Notes under the pieces: model-generated
Database searches by the model: none
Seen by the model: the letters and a program-made list of their open reading frames with translations, nothing else
What the model was told of the DNA's origin: nothing
From: Chaenocephalus aceratus
Lineage: Eukaryota; Chordata; Actinopteri; Perciformes; Channichthyidae
NCBI GenBank assembly: GCA_023974075.1
Contig: JAMFTG010000122.1
Location: 144,001 to 208,000 of the forward strand
DNA: 64,000 nt
Direction: 5' to 3'
Made by a program: the position numbers and the translations under genes
Part shown: one piece after another, positions 1-12,503 of the stretch
Layout: each line of letters opens with the position of its first letter
Numbering within the stretch: the stretch's first letter is position 1

Positions 1-140
1 CGTGAATTGCTGTTAAAAAAAGCTAATATTTTTATTAGCTTTTCTTTTTTAATGCTTAATGTCTTTCATTTGTTTTTGTAAAGCACTTTGAATTACCTTG
101 CGTTGAAAAGTGCTATATAAATAAACTTGCCTTGCCTTAT
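1..140 (+). repeat. Retroelement 3' tail fragment (copy 1 of 3)
   Basis: The stretch runs through a motif reading TTTGTAAAGCACTTTGAATT and ends in CTATATAAATAAACTTGCC. The same tail appears inverted at 15316-15445 and, shortened, at 22295-22372. A shared tail with no shared upstream part is what 5'-truncated LINE or SINE copies look like; the family is my inference. Confidence 0.55.
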
Positions 141-1091
141 GGAAAATGAAAGAGGTTTTGGTTGCCGTAAGGCTTGACGGTGTTATTATGCCTCCAGAGG
201 CAGAGAAGGTGTCGGTGCTGCCGGATATGGAAGCCCCGCTTTAGTGTTTCACCTGCTGGCCCCAGAGTGAAATGCTTTTGTGAGCACACACTAGAGGATC
301 AGGCAACACCAGTGTGGTTCTGGAGACGGTGTGACTGTGGGGGGAGGGCCATACCTGCTCTGCTGAACATGTAGAGAACAGTGCAGATCTACCTATTCAC
401 ACCAGGAAAAACCTAGTCTAAAATAAGGAACATTAATAGTGTGATATAGGCACAGATATAAGATCAGGGCACCTCAATGTCACCTTAAAATTAAATATTT
501 ATATTTTAGGCTTGATTGAAAATAACACAGTGTCTGACATTATAATGTTATATCATTGCTTACTATTCGTGGTTATCAAGTATCAGACACTTAACAACAG
601 AGAAGGTTTTAAGAAATTGGACTATAGCCTACTGCTTTATGACATCTTATCCTTTCATTGTCTGTTCCGTAGGAAGGAGGAACATAGCAGAGTGCACTCA
701 AAAACGGAAGTTTGTTCCAATACGAAGATTGTGTCCTTAAAACGAGCCTCCTCGCACATTATTTATTCAGCCGTTTGCTGTTTAAACTGATGAGAAATAT
801 ATTATTCAAAAGAGAGAAAAGCTGAGAAAGCTAGGCGAACGCTCAAACACGCGATGACGTCACCTTTGCGCGTCCCCCGAACGGGAATCAATCAAAAGAG
901 AAATGTCCAACGAGGTCTTTTCTGTGTTAGAGTTTTACTCGCTACAGGGTGCACTCTGGGGGGCTGTGAAGCTACATACACACGAGGGGGCGGGTAATAA
1001 CCGGAAAAGCACGTCGTGGGACCTTTACATTTGACCGTGCATTCATAACCCCAGAGATGTAAAAAACATCACCTTCTTTTTCTGTATTTCT
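141..1091. other. No gene recognised
   Basis: Mixed-composition sequence with only short chance open frames. I see no known protein motif and no clear element boundary. Confidence 0.5.
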
Positions 1092-1875
1092 TTGAGTACT
1101 TCTACTTTTACTCAAGTACAAGATCTGAGTACTTCTACTTTTACTCAAGTACAAGATCTGAGTACTTCTACTTTTACTCAAGAACAAGATCTGAGTACTT
1201 CTACTTTTGCTCAAGTACAAGATCTGAGTACTTCTACTTTTACTCAAGTACAAGGTCTGAGTACTTTTACTCAAAAACAAGATCTGAGTACTTCTACCTT
1301 TACTCAATTACAAGATCTGAGTACTTCTACTTTTACTCAAGTACAATATCTGAGTACTTCTACTTTTACTCAAGTACAAGATCTGAGTACTTCTACTTTT
1401 ACTCAAGAACAAGATCTGAGTACTTCTACTGAAGTACAAGATCTGAGTATTTCTACTTCTCTGAAGTACAAGATCTGAGTACTTCTACTTTGACTCAAGT
1501 ACAAGATCTGAGTATTTCTACTTCTACTGAAGTACAAGATCTGAGTACTTTTACTCAAGTACAAGATCTGAGTACTTCTACTTTTGCTCAAGTACAAGAT
1601 CTGAGTACTTCTACTTTTACTCAAGTACAATATCTGAGTACTTCTACTTTGACTCAAGAACAAGATCTGAGTACTTCTACTTTCACTCAAGTACAAGATC
1701 TGAGTACTTCTACTTTTACTCAAGAACAAGATCTGAGTACTTCTTACTTTTACTACAAGTACAAGATCTGAGTACTTCTACTTTTACTCAAGTACAATAT
1801 CTGAGTACTTCTACTTTGACTCAAGAAAAGATCTGAGTACTTCTACTCAAGTACAAGACCTGAGTACTTCTACTT
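1092..1875. repeat. 33-bp minisatellite, array 1
   Basis: About 23 tandem copies of a 33-bp unit, consensus GAGTACTTCTACTTTTACTC followed by AAGTACAAGATCT. Nearly every unit has an AGATCT palindrome. Because 33 is a multiple of 3, several frames stay open on both strands and encode 11-residue repeats; I read these as non-coding. The same unit forms a second array at 39360-40140. Confidence 0.9.
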
Positions 1876-2065
1876 AAACATATCATATACAGTATATATT
1901 GACATGTGAAGCTGATGTGACGGAGTAAAGGTTTTAATGGAAACACACTTTATAGTTTTCGTGACCTTCTGAGTCCCGTGACGAGGACACGGCTAAAGGA
2001 GACACCGGAGCAGCAGGTATGTGGGACAGTTATTAATACAACACACACACCCTCTCCTGTATGTC

Positions 2066-2159
2066 CTCGCTGCGTCTCATGCTGTTTCTTCGTGGCTCTG
2101 ATCAGGATGCATGTCATGTGTAACAGCTTGTCTTTGTGGGTAATCTATAACTGTTCATG

Positions 2160-2165
<6 letters not shown>
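2066..2165 (+). repeat. Interspersed repeat shared with 26960-27045, followed by (CA)n
   Basis: The segment with TTCTTCGTGGCTCTGATCAG and a GTAACAGCTTGTCTTTGTGG stretch recurs in inverse orientation at about 26960-27045. In both places a simple repeat borders it: (CA)n here at 2161-2220, with another (CA)n at 2397-2430, and a CCAT/CTAT array there. Family unknown. Confidence 0.6.
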
Positions 2166-2217
<52 letters not shown>

Positions 2218-2393
2218 CACCTACCATGTATACATCACTTCAGGGGACATTACATTGACTTACATGCATTTCCTGGATACTTATCCTAACCTTAACCATA
2301 ACCAACACATGCCTCACCCTTACCCTAGGAGGCGAGTCCCCACACGTGACTATGTAAACAGATTTAGGTCCCCACAAGGATAGTAATGCTAGG

Positions 2394-2433
<40 letters not shown>

Positions 2434-2653
2434 ATTCATTTTGGCAGCTATTTTTGATTTAGTCTTTAGGCGAAAATGGTTATTAGTTTTATTCACATTT
2501 GAGTGTTTCCGGGGGCAACCGGGCTTACGTCGTGTTCTTTTATTCTAACAACTTCTAAGTTCAACTATTTAATAAAAGAGCAAAGGACACTTTTTTTTTG
2601 GACTCCCTTATCTCGTAGCTCCGTTGCCCCAATTACGAGTAACGTTGTCACGC

Positions 2654-2960
2654 CAGGTGCGCAGAGGTGGGAGAAGTACTCAGATCTTGTAAGTACAAAG
2701 TACCAGAGTGTAGGAATACTCTGTTAAGTGAAAGTCCTGAATTCAAAATGTTCCTCAAGTAAAAGAACAAAAGTATTGGCATCAAAATCTACTTAAAGAT
2801 TCAGAATAATATATATGATATGTTTTATAATGATTGATCATGAAAGTGTCCTCAGAGCTGGTGAAGGAGCAGCTCGTCTGAATGGCTTTGTAGGGTACAA
2901 CATAAAGGTAGTGGAGTACACGATGTACCGTACAGAGTTCTCCGAGTGGCTCAAAAAGAA
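2654..2960. mobile_element. hAT-like repeat fragment (CAGAGGTG terminus)
   Basis: It begins CAGAGGTGGGAGAAGTACTC and has the AAGTACAAAGTACC and TTCCTCAAGTAAAAG motifs that appear, in the other orientation, around the minisatellite at 39076-40180. The CAGAGGTG start suits a hAT-type inverted repeat. I could not fix the far end. Confidence 0.45.
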
Positions 2961-2974
2961 CACGGACTGTTTCA

Positions 2975-5885
2975 TCTCAGTAAAATAACTTTATTGTATG
3001 ATTGAGTGAATCTGATGCTTCTGTTGTTGACTCTGATAATCCATCAGCTCACGGGAACAGCTTCCTCTGTAACAGAACAACAAAGAGCTGCATTAGGTGG
3101 AGGCGAGGGAAGCAGAGAGACACGCTTGAGGAAGGGGTCTCGTGGACACTCACAGCACTGGTACAGAGTGTTGAGCCTGGCGATGTCGTTGCTGCTCATC
3201 TCCTAGCGTTGCCAAAGGACACGTTGGCATCAGGGATGGGGATCATTGTGGGCTGGCCGTTCTTGGAGAAGGCGGTCCTACAAAAGGACAGGAAGCAGTT
3301 ACAGTGAGAGACACACACACACACCACACACACACACACACACAGCAGGGAGGAAGTGACTTCTTCTCGTTCTCACCTGTAGTACTGCATGACAGAGTTG
3401 TAGTCGTAGGGGGTGCCTGGTTCAGGGTGGCAATCTTGTAGAAGTTGTGCTCCATGCCTAAAATAAACCACAAGAACAACATTACTTAACATTAAGTAAC
3501 GTGTGTGTGCCTTGCATTCCCGCTGACTGTGGACGGGAAGGAGTCGTGCTGCTGGAGACGGAGCATTTCAATGCCTTTAGGACAGGGGTGTCAAACTCAA
3601 GGCCCGGGGGCCAAATCCGGCCCGCGAGTTCTTTTTATGTGGCCCGCAAGAGCTTGCAAAGAATATATTTGCTTACAGAAGCACGTTGCCCATAAACTAC
3701 ATGTCCCACAATGCATCTCGTTTTGTGCCATGTGCACTGAAGAGACTTGCAATTATTTGCCCTGGACTTCTGCTTTCAGACGTAGTTCATTACTAAGTTA
3801 TTATCCTATCCGATAATAATCCAATTCAGAGGCAATAATGTAATATAATACATTATTTTATATAATATATATTTTATATAGTCTTAAAAGTTACAACCGG
3901 CCCTTTGAGTGCAACCAATGTGGCCCGCGATGAAATTGAGTTTGACACCCCTGCTTTAGGACGTTATAGGAACTGTAGAAACCCTGGTTTAATACAATCT
4001 AAAACAGAAGAAACATCACATTTCCAAATGTGTGAGGCCAAAAACATCCTTTGTTCTTTACAATGAATACATTATAAACGAGTTGGTAATGATGGTCCCT
4101 TGAACTGTGTTCCTGTTTGTCCACTAGGAGGCGCCAGGGCCTGTTCCCGACTCTCCTCTCTCACATCTTCCATCATTTTGAATAACATTACCATACATGA
4201 CGTTCTGCAGCACGACTCTGATGTGCTTGTCTCTGTCGGAGCGGGTCTGCTCGTGGTGAAGCCAGAGCGTGGAGCAGCTCGTGCTGGACGGTTGTGATGG
4301 TAAAGACATCCGCTGCGGGCCAGAGACAACACCTGCTTTCCACCACGACGGCCGACGTAGGACCAGCAGCTGGACAGAGGGAGAGTCGAGTTAGAGCATG
4401 CGGAGGCGTGAGGAAAGCTGAGGTCTCAAACTCTACCACATAATCATCTTCGCACCCATTCTGGGACTCGATCTGCAGCCATTCGTGGTCGTTGCTAAAG
4501 GTGGGTCTGAAGCGGATGCAGGAGATGGAGGAGAAGGACTCCAGGCCACGGGTGATGATGGCCTTCTCGCGGGAGGCTGGGAGGAGGTATAACGCAGGTA
4601 TCATTCAACAGACATCATGAGGAACGTTATGTGTTTTTTTAGATCACAAAGTATGGAAACATGTTCTAGCAGAAACCCAAATCTTATAATGAACCTGAAA
4701 TCGGCACAATATGTTCCCTTTAATTGAGCTGTGTGCAGTCGTTGAGAGTTGATCAGCATTAGCAGAGACTCCAGTTGAAACACTTACAGAAGTTGTCGGT
4801 GATGTAATAAGGAACGTAGACCTTTCCATCGCTGTTCTTTAACCACATGCAGCCACGGCTGGTGCAGGGGTCGGCGTTTCTCTCTGCCTCGCTGTCGATG
4901 GCGATGTCCAGCTCAGTCAGGATGGGCCCATCGTCGGAGCGAACTGAAACACATCACAGCGCAGCTCAAACTCCTGCTGAGGAGATACTGACGGAAGAGG
5001 AGGAGCACGAGGTGCGGCCGCTCACACTCACCCAGATTTGCGTTGGCCCTCTCCAGAATTTCAGACACAGAAAGCCCGTCGGATTCCTTCCCTGCAGAGA
5101 GACATCAACAACACACATGTATTTTGTGTAAAAAACACAACGGCACAAACTGAGCATGTAAAGACTTGAGGTCTGATCTTTAGAGCAGATACATACCGGC
5201 CTGCAGGTTCAGCGTGGGGTTGGAGAAAGACACACTCATTAGAAACAGAGAAACCACATGAGCTTATAGTTACAGCTAAAGGTAGCAGTCATCTATTTAT
5301 CACAAATTCTATGTTTTTAGACGTGAAAATACAGACAAACACGTGTTTTTGATGCACTGGACATTTTAAAATGTTGAACCCTCACACAGCCCTAACCGCT
5401 CTTTTGCTTTTGAGTCTAATAGAAAGAAGAACATGGTGTAATATACACAATGCCTTAATTACGTTATTCAGAAAACTTGCGCTTTTCTAAAATAATATAT
5501 CTAATATGAAAATGTGTCTTAATATAATTGTTCAACTGGGTATATTTGTTGAAAGTATATATTAGTTAAAGAAGAATCTTTACAGAAAGAAATGTAGAAC
5601 ATTCTTAAAAAGTCAGCAAAGGTGTAAATACCATGCTAAATATAAATACATGCAGGTGTTACTTTTAAAAGTGTTGTTATACATGTGAGCAGATATCACC
5701 TGCCACTGCTCCTACCTCAGTGTCGGCCCAGCAGCAGGCAGACAGCAGCAGCAGAGCGAGAGCGGAGAACCTGAAGACAGACATCCTGCGGGACACACAC
5801 AGCTTCACTCAGAGCACACACACACAGGAATACACACTGCAGCAAAGCGCACACTGAACTCACCTTGGATCCTTGGGGTGGACTG
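2975..5885 (-). CDS. Six-cysteine astacin metalloprotease (hatching-enzyme/nephrosin-like), disrupted frame
   Basis: Secreted zinc metallopeptidase of the fish C6AST group. Exons on the minus strand: leader about 5864-5885; 5716-5785 (ATG at 5784, hydrophobic signal MSVFRFSALALLLLSACC); about 5203-5245; 5032-5091 (propeptide); 4788-4943 (NADPCTSRGCMW, holding the two extra cysteines of C6ASTs); 4456-4576; 4192-4369 (zinc motif HELLHAL then HHEQTRSDRDKH); 3377-3457 (Met-turn NSVMQYY); 3154-3277 (ends LNTLYQC); last exon up to 3066 or 3064. The stop codon is split by the last intron. All listed junctions are GT-AG. The 4192-4369, 3377-3457 and 3154-3277 exons carry net length errors of one base each, so no continuous frame exists as written: either consensus errors or a young pseudogene. 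The join between the signal exon and the 5203-5245 exon is out of phase by my reading. The family call is firm; the exact orthologue (hatching enzyme, nephrosin or other C6AST) is not. Confidence 0.82.
2990..2995 (-). terminator. Poly(A) signal of the astacin gene
   Basis: AATAAA on the minus strand, about 70 bases downstream of the split stop codon (final exon from 3066 or 3064). Cleavage would be expected near 2975. Confidence 0.5.
3583..3953. mobile_element. hAT-type MITE with 8-bp target duplication
   Basis: Ends are CAGGGGTGTCAAACTCA and TGAGTTTGACACCCCTG, perfect inverted repeats. CTTTAGGA flanks both sides (3575-3582 and 3954-3961). The element lies in the astacin intron between the 4192-4369 and 3377-3457 exons. 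The 8-bp duplication and CAGGGG ends are diagnostic of hAT. Confidence 0.92.
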
Positions 5886-6779
5886 GTGCAGAGGAGCTCT
5901 CCTCCCCAGCTTTTTATCCACGCTCGACTGTCTTCGTGTGCCCAAATATGGACTATCGGGGTTCTAAGAACGTCAAAGAATTAGCTGAACTCACAGCCTT
6001 ATCTGACACTGTGGGAAAAGGGACACGTGTTGCCATCAGACCGTACAACACACACTGACGAAAGGAAACAAATACAGAAATTGCATATATGTACTTTGAT
6101 AAACTAAAATGGAACTGCGATGGAATGCAGAGGTTTTCTAGCTCACCCTTTATGAAGGCATACATTAACTATTGTGCTTATTAGCGTCCATATGAGTAGC
6201 ATGTTGGCTCTCTGTTCGTCTTATTAAAGCACCCAATGACGCCTTATCAAAGATTGTTGGTCCCCCCTGTCAGAGACTCGATGACTCAGCCTATCATAAC
6301 AACCTAGTGAGGCGGTCCAACAACATCATCTCCGACCCAAAGCATGTTCTGAACAGTGAATATGAACTGCTACCATCTGATCGGAGACACAGGGTCCCAC
6401 CATTCAATAAAGTCAGACTGAAGCATCCTTTGTGCATCAGTCAATCCTCACAGTAAATACAGAGCTGATCCCAGATCAGATGCACGCTGAAGGCTCTTTG
6501 AGTATGTTCATGAATTATTTATGAACTTAAAATGCTTGGCTCTGATTAGTACCACAAGAATGGTCACACACCTTTAATAACGCTTACAAAATGTGATTTA
6601 TTCTGTTGTTATTCTTGTTGTGTTTCTTGTAACTCGGCCAGGACTTGGCTGGTATTACTGATCAGATCAAAGTAAAATATAATGTATATAAATAAATGTA
6701 AAAAGAGTATTTAATAATGGTGTTGTTTCTTATTTGTGTTCAACCTACTGTACTGTGAAATGTGGCTTGTTCCCACAGG
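5886..6779. other. Intergenic; LINE scrap at about 6285-6420
   Basis: The plus strand at about 6285-6420 reads RSNNIISDPKHVLNSEYELL and then PSDRRHRVP, resembling the C-terminal end of fish LINE reverse-transcriptase ORFs. Nothing else is recognisable upstream or downstream. Confidence 0.4.
5910..5917 (-). promoter_or_regulatory. TATA box of the astacin gene
   Basis: The minus strand reads GGATAAAAAGCTGG here, about 25-30 bases upstream of the inferred start of the leader exon (5864-5885). That exon ends at a GTGAGT donor at 5862-5863. A TATA-driven, tightly regulated promoter is usual for such secreted proteases. No transcript evidence is available. Confidence 0.5.
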
Positions 6780-6801
6780 GTGTGTGTGTGTGTGTGTGTG
6801 T

Positions 6802-6880
<79 letters not shown>

Positions 6881-6888
6881 TGTGTGTA
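6780..6888 (+). repeat. (GT)n microsatellite
   Basis: About 109 bases of TG dinucleotide repeat with two interrupting GG steps. Confidence 0.95.
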
Positions 6889-7449
6889 CTGGCTGGCACT
6901 CAGACTGGAAAATAAGTGGTTATCCCAGAGTTTGATCAGCTGCGTGTTTCTCCTGTTCACGAAGGCCAAATGGAAAATGGGCAGACGGACATGTGAAGGT
7001 TTGTGAACGAACATGTGTTTTCATTATTTGCATTTAATCACCTCATAAGCAGTCATTTATCTAAGTGAACATTTGTGATTTTTGAATTGTAATTTCTTAG
7101 TGAGACAAGCTAATGTCATCTGAATTAAAGCACATTCATTCAACACCAGATGCATCTTTTGCTTGTAGATAATAAGCTGCATGAATGATTTATTACTACT
7201 ATTACTTATTTCCTCTTGAATTCCTGTTGGAGGACATTTTTAAAGAAAATATGCCCATTCATGGATCCACATAAAAGTACATTCATGTGTTCAGTATCTG
7301 TCACTATCCTAAAAGCAAACCCAGACAAACTCAAATATATGAATACAAATCCATCATCCATCTAACAAGCTAGCCCCGAGTGCATTTATTAAAAAAACTA
7401 AAAAAACGTCAACGTTCAAGTAATGGAGACATTAATAAATAAAACACCA
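6889..7449. other. No gene recognised
   Basis: AT-rich intergenic sequence between the (GT)n tract and the 4-kb minisatellite. No element ends or protein similarity seen. Confidence 0.5.
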
Positions 7450-10400
7450 TACAACTATAGTGACACCATACAGACACTATAGTGACACCATACAACACTA
7501 TAGTGACACCATACGACACTATAGTGACACCATACAACACTATAGTGACACCATACAACACTATAGTGACACCATACTGACACTATAGTGACACCATACA
7601 GACACTATAGTGACCATACGACTAGTGACACCATACGACACTATAGTGACACCATAACGACACTATAGTGACACCATACGACACTATAGTGACACCATAC
7701 TGACACTATAGTGACACCATACGACACTATAGTGATACCATACAACACTATAGTGACACCATACTGACACTATAGTGGACACCATACGACACTATAGTGA
7801 TACCATACAACACTATAGTGACACCATACTGACACTATAGTGACACCATACGACACTATAGTGACACCATACGACACTATAGTGACACCATACAACACAC
7901 TATAGTGATACCATACAACACTATAGTGACACCATACAACACTATAGTGACACCATACAACACTATAGTGACACCATACTGACACTATAGTGACACCATA
8001 CAACACTATAGTGACACCATACAACACTATAGTGACACCATACTGACACTATAGTGACACCATACAGACACTATAGTGACACCATACAGACACTATAGTG
8101 ACACCATACAACACTATAGTGACACCATACAGACACTATAGAGACACCATACAGACACTATAGTGACACCATACAGACACTATAGTGACACCATACTGAC
8201 ACTATAGTGACACCATACTGACACTATAGTGACACCATACTGACACTATAGTGACACCATACAACACTATAGTGACACCATACTGACACTATAGTGACAC
8301 CATACAACACTATAGTGACACCATACAGACACTATAGTGACACCATACAACACTATAGTGACACCATACAACACTATAGTGACACCATATGACTAATATG
8401 ACACTATAGTGACACCATACAGACACTATAGTGACACCATACAGACACTATAGAGACACCATACAGACACTATAGAGATACCATACCACACTATAGTGAC
8501 ACCATACAGACACTATAGTGACACCATACAACACTATAGTGACACCATACAACACTATAGAGACACCATACAACACTATAGTGACACCATACAACACTAT
8601 AGTGACACCATACTGACACTATAGTGACACCATACAACACTATAGTGACACCATACAGACACTATAGTGACACCATACTGACACTATAGTGACACCATAC
8701 AACACTATAGTGACACCATACTGACACTATAGTGACACCATACAACACTATAGTGACACCATACAACACTATAGTGACACCATACTGACACTATAGTGAC
8801 ACCATACAACACTATAGTGACACCATACAGACACTATAGTGACACCATACAACACTATAGTGACACCATACAACACTATAGTGACACCATATGACTAATA
8901 TGACACTATAGTGACACCATACAGACACTATAGTGACACCATACAGACACTATAGAGACACCATACAGACACTATAGAGATACCATACCACACTATAGTG
9001 ACACCATACAGACACTATAGTGACACCATACAACACTATAGTGACACCATACAGACACTATAGAGACACCATACAACACTATAGTGGACACCATACAACA
9101 CTATAGTGACACCAACTGAACTATAGTGACACATACAGACACTATAGTGACACCATACTGACACTATAGTGACACCATACGACACTATAGTGACACCATA
9201 CGACACTATAGTGACACCATACAAACACTATAGTGACACCATACACACTATAGTGACACCATACTGACACTATAGTGACACCATACAACACTATATTGGA
9301 CACCATACTGACACTATAGTGACACCATACTGACACTATAGTGACACCATACGACACTATAGTGACACCATACGACACTATAGTGACACCATAACGACAC
9401 TATAGTGACACCATACTGACACTATAGTGACACCATACTGACACTATAGTGACAGCCATACCCACTTGACCCATACTACTATAGTGACACCATACACACT
9501 ATAGTGACACCATACGACACTATAGTGACACCATAGGACACTATAGTGACAACCATACTGACACTATAGTGACACCATACAACACTATAGTGACACCATA
9601 CGACACTATAGTGACACCATACACACTATAGAGACACCATACAACACTATAGTGACACCATACAACACTATAGTGACACCATACTGACACTATAGTGACA
9701 CCATACAACACTATAGTGACACCATACAGACACTATAGTGACACCATACTGACACTATAGTGACACCATACAACACTATAGTGACACCATACTGACACTA
9801 TAGTGACACCATACAACACTATAGTGACACCATACAACACTATAGTGACACCATACTGACACTATAGTGACACCATACAACACTATAGTGACACCATACA
9901 GACACTATAGTGACACCATACAACACTATAGTGACACCATACAACACTATAGTGACACCATATGACTAATATGACACTATAGTGACACCATACAGACACT
10001 ATAGTGACACCATACAGACACTATAGAGACACCATACAGACACTATAGAGATACCATACCACACTATAGTGACACCATACAGACACTATAGTGACACCAT
10101 ACAACACTATAGTGACACCATACAGACACTATAGAGACACCATACAACACTATAGTGACACCATACAACACTATAGTGACACCATACTGACACTATAGTG
10201 ACAACCATACAGACACTATAGTGACACATACTGACACTATAGTTGACACCATACGACACTATAGTGACAACCATACTACACTATAGTAGACACCATACAA
10301 CACTATAGTGACACCATACAACACTATAGTGACACCATACTGACACTATAGTGACACCATACAACACTATAGTGACACCATACTTACACTATATGACACC

Positions 10401-11496
10401 ATACTGACACTATAGTGACACATAAACACTATAGTGACACCATACGACACTATAGTGACACCAATACGACACTATAGTGACACATACGGACACTATAGTG
10501 ACACCATACTGACACTATAGTGACACCATACTGACACTATAGTGACACCATACAACACTATAGTGACACCATACGACACTATAGTGACACCATACTGACA
10601 CTATAGTGACACCATACAACACTATAGTGACACCATACGACACTATAGTGACACCATACGACACTATAGTGACACCATACTGACACTATAGTGACACCAT
10701 ACAACACTATAGTGACACCATACGACACTATAGTGACACCATACAACACTATAGTGACACCATACAACACTATAGTGACACCATACTGACACTATAGTGA
10801 CACCATACAGACACTATAGTGACACCATACTGACACTATAGTGACACCATACGACACATAGTGACACCATACGACACTATAGTGACACCATACAACACTA
10901 TAGTGACACCATACAACACTATAGTGACACCATACTGACACTATAGTGACACCATACAACACTATAGTGACACCATACTGACACTATAGTGACACCATAC
11001 TGACACTATAGTGACACCATACAACACTATAGTGACACCATACGACACTATAGTGACACCATACTGACACTATAGTGACACCATACTGACACTATAGTGA
11101 CACCATACCATACTGACACTATAGTGACACCATACTGACACTATAAGTGACACCATACGACACTATAGTGACACCATACTGACACTATAGTGACACCATA
11201 CTGACCACTATAGTGACACCATACTGACACTATATTGACACCATACGACACTATAGTGACACCATACGACACTATAGTGACACCATACTGACACTATAGT
11301 GACACCATACAACACTATAGTGACACCATACGACACTATAGTGACACCATACGACACTATAGTGACACCATACTGGACAACTATAGTGACACCATACAAC
11401 ACTATAGTGACACCATACTGACACTATAGTGACACCATACGGACACTATAGTGACACCATACAGACACTATAGTGACACCATACGACACTATAGTG
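7450..11496. repeat. 4-kb palindromic minisatellite, unit about 20-22 bp
   Basis: Close to 200 tandem units of ACACTATAGTGACACCATAC followed by AA, GA, TGA or AGA. Every unit contains the 10-bp palindrome CACTATAGTG. A rare variant, GACTAATATG, marks higher-order blocks at 8391, 8893 and 9964; the first two are 502 bases apart. The stretches 9080-9540 and 10190-10500 are unusually rich in single-base indels. The short open frames in the array are repeat translation, not genes. Confidence 0.95.
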
Positions 11497-11545
<49 letters not shown>

Positions 11546-12022
11546 ATTGCATTTCAAAGCGCTTTTCCAGTGCTCAAAGACGCTTTACAGTGGTGATAAA
11601 ACATGATAAAATAACATTTAAAAGTTATTAAAACAGCAACACAGCATAATTCACAGATTAAAAGCCAGTCTGAAGAGGTGTGTTTTGGTCAGTGTTTTGA
11701 AAGTGGGGGGGTCAGTGCAGTCTCTGATGTGTTGTGGGAGGGAGTTCCAGAGGGTGGGGGCAGCGATGGAGAAGGCTCTGTCCCCCCAGAGGGTGGGGGC
11801 AGCGATGGAGAAGGCTCTACCCCCCCAGGTTCGGAGCTTGGTTTTCTTGGGGATAGAGAGGAGGTTCGCTTCTGATGAGCGAAGGCTGCGGGAAGGGGTT
11901 GTAGTGGTGGATCAGGTCGGAGAGGTAGGGGGGAGCCTGGTTATTGAGAGCTTTGTGTGTTAGCAGAAGGATTTTGAAGTGTATTCGTTGACGAACAGGG
12001 AGCCAGTGCAGGTTTTGAAGAT
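11497..12022 (-). mobile_element. L2-like LINE 3' end, 5'-truncated
   Basis: On the minus strand the frame reads LHWLPVRQRIHFKILLLTHK and then ALNNQAPPYLSDLI, the hallmark C-terminal segment of fish L2/Rex1-type reverse transcriptases. A 3' UTR follows, ending in a (TTA)n tail at 11497-11542. Minisatellite units stand on both sides (to 11496 and again from 12023), so the LINE inserted into the array or at its edge. The reading frame breaks after about 60 residues. Confidence 0.8.
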
Positions 12023-12207
12023 ACCATACGACACTATAGTGTAACTGTAACTTCACTATAAGATCACCATAGCCAACTCTATAGTATTCCTAAAGTAATT
12101 CTCTATAGTGTGTTCCAAAACACCATAGGAATAATATAAGACAGTGTTTTTTGTGGTATTTCTATAGTAATTCTTAATAGTAATACTATAGTGTTTTTTT
12201 GTAAGGG
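12023..12207. repeat. Degenerate CACTATAG-rich flank of the minisatellite
   Basis: It contains one intact array unit, then several divergent CTATAG palindromes and ACTATAGTGTTTTTTTGTAA. It may be the sequence from which the minisatellite grew. Confidence 0.4.
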
Positions 12208-12403
12208 CAGCGGCAAGCTTTGGGACACACTCCCCTCTCTCCGGGAGAAACAGGAAATGCCGTAACTGTATGCAAAGCTCTTTTAGTTTCAACCCTGATG
12301 TTTATAAGCTTCTTAGTTTTTGCAACAGTCTGTAAATATACACAACTTTATAATAAAATGCACACATTTACCTTTTTCTAGACTAAACACAGGTTTGATC
12401 CTA
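12208..12403 (-). mobile_element. Element X copy 1, left part (split by a Tc1 insertion)
   Basis: Homologous in inverse orientation to 43170-43445. The other half lies at 16580-16853 and ends in TTTGGGATTGGGCC. The outer left end is missing, joined to the minisatellite flank at about 12207. Confidence 0.75.
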
Positions 12404-12503
12404 CACTGAACAAAAATATAAACGCAACACTTGTTTTTGTTCCCATTTTTCATGAGATGAACTCAAAGATCTAAAACATGTTCTATTTACACAAAATAAC
12501 CAT

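Noticed and set aside
7450..11496. T7-promoter-like words (ATACGACACTATAG) throughout the minisatellite
   Set aside because: Resemblance is partial and comes from the repeat consensus. It has no meaning in a fish nuclear genome.
7450..11496. CRISPR array, suggested by regular short repeats
   Set aside because: No unique spacers; units are directly tandem; the context is eukaryotic with no cas genes.
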